62,000 nucleotides of DNA from Owenia fusiformis. Lineage: Eukaryota > Annelida > Polychaeta > Sabellida > Oweniidae. The stretch covers positions 1 to 62,000 of the forward strand of contig CAIIXF020000001.1 in the NCBI GenBank assembly GCA_903813345.2. Direction: 5' to 3'. The notes beneath the pieces were generated by a model. The model saw only the letters and a program-made list of their open reading frames with translations. It was not told the origin of the DNA and made no database searches. A program made the position numbers and the translations under genes. Below are positions 56,795 through 62,000 of this stretch, in pieces (position 1 is the first letter of the stretch; each line of letters opens with the position of its first letter).

Positions 56795-59700
56795 ACTACA
56801 GTGGATGTAATCATTTCATATTTACAAAGTGGATGCAATCCATTCTATTAACTTAGTGGATGTAATCCATTCATATTAACAAAGTGAATGCAATCTGTTC
56901 ATATTAACAAAGTGGATGCAATCCATTCATATTAACAAGGTGGATGTAATCCATTCATATTGACAAAGTGAATGCAATCTGTTCATATTAACAAAGTGGA
57001 TGCAATCCATTCATATTAACAAAGTGGATGCATCCATATTAACAAAGTGGATGTAATCCATTGATATTAACAAAGTGGATACAATTCATCCATATTAATA
57101 AAGTGGATGTAATCCATTCATATTAACAAAGTCGATGTAATCCATTCATATTAACAAAGTGGATGCAATCCATTCATATTAACAAAGTGGATGTAATCCT
57201 TTCATATTTACAAAGTGGATCAATGTAATCCATTGATATTAACAAAGTGGATGCAATCCATTCATATTAACAAAGTGGACACAATCCAGTCATATTAACA
57301 AAGTGGACGCAACCCAGTCATATTAACAAAGAGGATGCAATCCAGTCATATTAACAAAGTGGATGTAATCTATTTATATTAACAAAGTGGATGTAATCCA
57401 TTCATATTAACAAATCGGATGTAATCATTTCATATTTACAAAGTGGATGCAATATATTCATATTAACTTAGTGGATGTAATCCATTCATATTAACAAAGT
57501 GGATGCAATCTGTTCATATTAACAAAGTGGATGCAATCCATTTATATTAGCAAAGTGGATGCATCCATATTAACAAAGTGGATGCAATCCATTCATATTG
57601 ACAAAGTGGATGCAATCCATTCATATTAACAAAGTGGACATAATCCAGTCATATTAACAAAGTGGACGCAATCCAGTCATATTAACAAAGAGGATGCAAT
57701 CCAGTCATATTAACAAAGTGGATGTAATCTATTTATATTAACAAAGTAGATGTAATCCATTCATATTAACAAATTGGATGTAATCCTTTCATATTTACAA
57801 AGTGGATCAATGTAATCCATTGATATTAACAAAGTGGATGTAATTCATTCATATTAACAAAGTGGATGTAATCCATTCATATTAACAAAGTCGATGTAAT
57901 CCATTTATATTAACCAAGTGAATGCAATCCATTCATATTAACATAGTGGATGCAATCCATTCATATTAACATAGTGGATGCAATCCATTCATATTAACAA
58001 AGTGGATGCAATCCATTGATATTAACAAAGTGGATGCAATTCATTCATATTAACAAAGTGGATGTAATCCATTCGTATTAACAAAGTGGATGTAATCTAT
58101 TTATATTAACAAAGTGGATGAAATCAGGTCATATTAACAAAGTGGATGTAATCCATTCATATTAACAAAGTGGATGTAATCCATTCATATTAACAAAGTG
58201 AATGTAGTCAAGTCATATTAACAAAGTGGATGTAATCCATTCATATTAACAAAGTGGATGCAATCTATTCGAACAAAGTGAATGCTATCCAGTCATATTA
58301 ACAAAGTGGATGTAATCTATTCGAACAAAGTGGATGCAATCCATTCATATTAGCAAAGTGGATGTAATCCATTCATATTAACTGAGTGGATGCACTCCAT
58401 TCATATTAACAAAGTGGATGCAATCCAGTCATATTAACAAAGTGGATGCAATCCAGTCATATTAACAAAGTGAATGAAATCCATTCATATTAACAAACTG
58501 GTTGTAATCCAGTCATATTTACAAAGTGGATGTGATCTAGTCAAACAAAGTGGATGCAATCCATCCATATTTACAATGTGGATGCAATCCATTCATATTA
58601 ACAAAGTGGACGCAATCCAGTCATATTAACAAAGTGGATGCAATATATTCATATTAACAAAGTGGATGTAATCCATTCATATTAACAAAGTTAATGAAAT
58701 CCGTTCATATTAACAAACTGGATGTAATCCAGTCATATTAACAAAGTGGATGTGATCTAGTCGAACAAAGTGGATGCAATCCATCCATATTAACAATGTG
58801 GATGCAATCCATTCATATTAACAAAGTGGATGCAATCTATTCATATTAACAAAGTGGATGTTATCCTTTCATACTAACAAAGTGGATGTAATCCAGTCAT
58901 CGTAACAAAGTGGATGTGATCTTTTTGAACAAAGTGGATGCAATCCTTTCATATTCACAAAGTGGATGTAATCCAGTCATCGTAACAAAGTGGATGTGAT
59001 CTTTTTGAACAAAGTAAATGCAATCCATTCATATTAACAAAGTGGATGCAATCCATTTATATTAACAAAGTGGATACAATCCATTCGAACTAAATCAATG
59101 CAATCCCTTCATATTAACAAAGTGGATGTAATCCAGTTATATTAACAAAGTGGATATAATCCATTCATATTAACAAAGTGGATGTTATCCTTTCATATTA
59201 ACAAAGTGGATGTAATCCAGTCATCGTAACAAAGTGGATGTGATCTTTTTGAACAAAGTGGATGCAATCCTTTCATATTCACAAAGTGGATGTAATCCAG
59301 TCATCGTAACAAAGTGGATGTGATCTTTTTGAACAAAGTAAATGCAATCCATTCATATTAACAAAGTGGATGCAATCCATTTATATTAACAAAGTGGATA
59401 CAATCCATTCGAACTAAATCAATGCAATCCCTTCATATTAACAAAGTGGATGTAATCCAGTTATATTAACAAAGTGGATATAATCCATTCATATTAACAA
59501 AGTGGATGTTATCCTTTCATATTAACAAAGTGGATGTAATCCAGTCATCGTAACAAAGTGGATGTGATCTTTTTGAACAAAGTGGATGCAATCCTTTCAT
59601 ATTCACAAAGTGGATGTAATCCAGTCATCGTAACAAAGTGGATGTGATCTTTTTGAACAAAGTAAATGCAATCTATTCATATTAACAAAGTGGATGCAAT

Positions 59701-60635
59701 CCCTTCATATTAACAAAGTGGATGTAATCCAGTTATATTAACAAAGTGGATGTAATCCATTCATATTAACAAAGTGGATGTAATCCTTTCTTATTTACAA
59801 AGTGGATCAATGTAATCCATTGATATTAACAAAGTGGATACAATTCATCCATATTAATAAAGTGGATGTAATCCATTCATATTAACAAAGTCGATGTAAT
59901 CCATTTATATTAACCAAGTGAATGCAATCCATTCATATTAACATAGTGGATGCAATCCTTTCATATTAACAAGTTGATGCAATCCATTTATATTAACAAA
60001 CTAGATATGCAATCCATTCATATTAACAAAGTGGGTGCAATCCATTCATATTAACAAAGTGGATACAATATGTTCATTTTAACAAAATGGATGCAATCCA
60101 TTCATATTATCATAGTGGATGTAATCTATTCAAACAAAGTGGATGCAATCCAGTCATATTAACAATGCGGATGCAATCTATACATATTAACGAAATGGAT
60201 GCAATCCATTCATATTAACAAAGTAGATGTACTCTAATCGAAAAAAGTGGATGCAACCCATTCATATTAACAAAGTTGATGCAATCCGTTCATATTATCA
60301 AAGTGGATTTAATCCATTGGAACAAAGTGGATGCAATTTATTCATATCAACAAAGCGAATGAAGTCCATTCGAACAAAGTGGATGCAATCTATTCATATT
60401 AACAAAGTGGATGTAATCTATTCATATCAATAAAGTGAATGAAATCCATTCGAACAAAGTGGATTCAATCCATTCATATTAGCAAAGTGGATTCAATGTA
60501 TTTATATCAACAAAGTGGATGTAATCTATTCAAACAAAGTGGATGCAATCCAGTCATATTAACAAGGTGAATGTAATCCATTGAACAACAAAGTGGATTC
60601 AATTTTTTCATATTAACAAAATGGATGTAATCCAT
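56795..60635 (+). repeat. 28-bp minisatellite, about 135 units, with higher-order repeats
   Basis: Basic unit CATTCATATTAACAAAGTGG plus ATGCAATC (28 bp). Shorter units lacking TCATATTA (ATTCGAACAAAG) are interspersed. Larger blocks repeat: the CATCGTAACAAAGTGGATG, GATCTTTTTGAACAAAG set recurs near 58890, 59220 and 59535, and 56800-57450 resembles 57415-57900. Copy A has only about four such units (50720-50785). Short frames inside are shadows. Confidence 0.96.
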
Positions 60636-60726
60636 GCATATAAACACAGCAGTAAATTATAGTATTTATTCTCAAACAATAACATTCTATATATCAGCAT
60701 TTTTTTAATTTTTTTATTAGCAGTAA

Positions 60727-61500
60727 GCCTCTTTGACCATATGATAGCACCAATATGTCTGTATGGTGCTGAAATATGGGCGCCATATGCTTTTAATAAT
60801 GTCTCAACTGACAACTTAGAAGATACGTACCTCAAGCAATTAAATATATCTTTTTGTAAACATATTCTAGGTGTTGGGAAAAGGGCAACTAACATGGCTA
60901 TTTATGGAGAACTTTGGAGGTATCCACTATTTATAAACATATTTGATAGAATTATATTCAGGACTCTGATAACCTGTTACTCAGTCAAGCATTTCACAAC
61001 ACAAAAAATCAGAATTCTATGTCATGGTATATGTTGTTCTTAAAATTGATTAAAATATTAATGAATACTGAAGAAATACTAGATATAACACCAGAAATAT
61101 TATCTGAATGCAAGCAAAGTCTAAGGAGCCGATTTCATGAATTCTGGAAGAATAAAATCTCTAATGATACACAAAAGCGAACGTGTAATAACAAATTAAG
61201 AATTTATAACACATTCAAAAGTAACTTTGCCTTTGAAAATTATTTAGATTATATAAAACGTTTTGACCTGCGTAGAGAGTTTACTAAACTTAGAATAAGT
61301 GCACATAATCTCCAAATTGAACTCGGTCGCTACACAAGACCAAAATGACACCTCTGGAGGAGAGAAAATGCGAAACATGCAATATTATAGAAAATGAAGA
61401 ACACTATCTCTTTCACTGTACGAAATATAATAAACAAAGAAGTATAATGTTGTCTAAAATGAAAATGCCAGTACAAGAAAATCCATTTATTTATTAGATG
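60727..61500 (+). pseudogene. Fragment of a non-LTR retrotransposon (C-terminal of the RT protein)
   Basis: Three consecutive frames overlap: 60741-61043 (ICLYGAEIWAPYAF, FCKHILGVGKRATNMAIYGE, LWRYPL), 61019-61348 (KLRISAHNLQIELGRYTRPK) and from 61343 the C-terminal zinc-finger-like CETCNIIENEEHYLFHC. The order and motifs match the region after the reverse transcriptase of LINE-type elements. The catalytic RT and the endonuclease are missing, and at least two frameshifts show it is dead. Its 3' end continues to about 61760. Confidence 0.8.
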
Positions 61501-61762
61501 TCTGGTAAAGATCAAAACTGTATAAATGTAGCAAAATATATATTTACATCCAGTACCAATAGGTAATCTCTAGTGCACCAATGCATCATCATCATTAATA
61601 GTAATATTAATACTTATGTAGTTTTTTACATTTAAATGTCTTTTTTTCCTTCCTATATAATTGTTATAATTTTTGTTTGTACTTGACCCCAAGGGGTGTG
61701 AATGTACTTAAAGAATAAATAAATATATCAGTTGTCCAGCTAGTAAAATCAGTGCCGTAGCC

Positions 61763-62000
61763 AGGATTTCAATTCAATTCAATTTCAAAATAATTTATTT
61801 CAGTTTTCATTACAAAAATTACAACATTATACAGGCTATGACACCCCAGGGGGTGTATGACTGCCCATAATTAAATTTACAATAAACATGATAAACTGTG
61901 AACATTTAAAGTGGTACATAGGTCAATACAATAATATAATATAAATACAATATACAAATACAATAATATGAGACAATAAAGAAATGAAATAGATGTTTTG
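61763..62000 (-). mobile_element. 3' end of a LINE in minus orientation, cut by the window edge
   Basis: On the minus strand it ends in a TTGAATTGAATTGAAAT-type tail, preceded by TACACCCCCTGGGGTGTCA, a hairpin common in LINE 3' UTRs. Its tail starts exactly where copy B ends. Coding part not in the window. Confidence 0.55.

Larger units (their letters stand above)
51920..61762 (+). repeat. Duplicated segment, copy B (expanded)
   Basis: Offset 4863 bp from copy A at its start and collinear to the end (TTGACCCCAAGGGGTGTGAA through GTGCCGTAGCCAGGATT). About 9.84 kb against 3.84 kb for A, because of the 1.77-kb block 54309-56075, the grown 28-bp array and the LINE fragment at 60.7-61.6 kb. Identity to A is about 95% by eye in shared parts. 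Confidence 0.85.

Noticed and set aside
56795-60635. CRISPR-like regular repeats
   Set aside because: No unique spacers; units are directly adjacent and degenerate, in an animal genome.
61330-61515. Minus-strand 61-codon frame
   Set aside because: Antisense shadow of the LINE C-terminal fragment.
45170-62000. SANT-domain exon of RERE
   Set aside because: I looked for a VKRFVKGLRQYGKNFF-like reading with splice sites in the non-repeat parts of intron 8 and found none; it probably lies beyond the window.

Overview
This is a window of animal nuclear DNA, AT-rich and about 90% repeats. The organism is probably a marine invertebrate, perhaps a mollusc. That guess rests on the gene being metazoan and on the style of the repeats (hairpin-ended elements, minisatellite-bearing elements, a SCAN-like-Gag LTR retrotransposon); no sequence here fixes the species. 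There are no bacterial-type genes, operons, CRISPR arrays or tRNA/rRNA genes that I can see.

One host gene is recognisable: the 5' half of a RERE/Atrophin-family transcriptional corepressor on the + strand. Eight coding exons lie between 5806 and 45169. They have consensus splice sites and perfectly compatible phases, and together make 1026 nt (342 codons) with no stop. They encode a basic N-terminal region, the BAH domain (end of exon 1 to exon 5) and the ELM2 domain (end of exon 5 to exon 8). The SANT exon that should follow is not found, so intron 8 runs off the right edge. Introns 3 (14.2 kb) and 6 (12.7 kb) are huge and built from tandem arrays and mobile elements; intron 7 is only 197 bp.

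Layout. 1-5.8 kb: TIR and hairpin elements upstream. 5.8-15.1 kb: exons 1-3, with nested TIR elements, a CCATGG-rich foldback element and a hairpin element holding a 55-bp minisatellite. 15.2-29.4 kb (intron 3): a TIR element, a solo LTR, satellite-like arrays, 27-bp and 45-bp arrays, then about 11 tandem copies of the intron 3/exon 4 junction. 29.4-32.0 kb: exons 4-6, with inverted repeats in the short introns. 32.0-43.7 kb (intron 6): a 35-bp minisatellite starting exactly at the exon 6 donor and split by a very young 5.55-kb LTR retrotransposon. 43.9-45.2 kb: a double-hairpin element and exons 7-8. 45.2-62 kb (intron 8): a foldback element, a degraded duplicated segment (copy A 47.06-50.89 kb, copy B 51.92-61.76 kb) in which a 28-bp repeat grew from about 4 to about 135 units, and LINE fragments.

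The most interesting signals are: (1) the exon-4-junction minisatellite, a run of decoy splice acceptors beside the real one; (2) the LTR retrotransposon with identical 857-bp LTRs but an extra inverted copy of its U3 end, so both integrated ends are U3 ends flanked by a 4-bp TSD; (3) long inverted repeats in introns 5 and 8 that bracket exons 6-8 (327 nt, a multiple of three, the ELM2 core), a predicted site of circular RNA or in-frame skipping; (4) an 11.6-kb array seeded at a splice donor.
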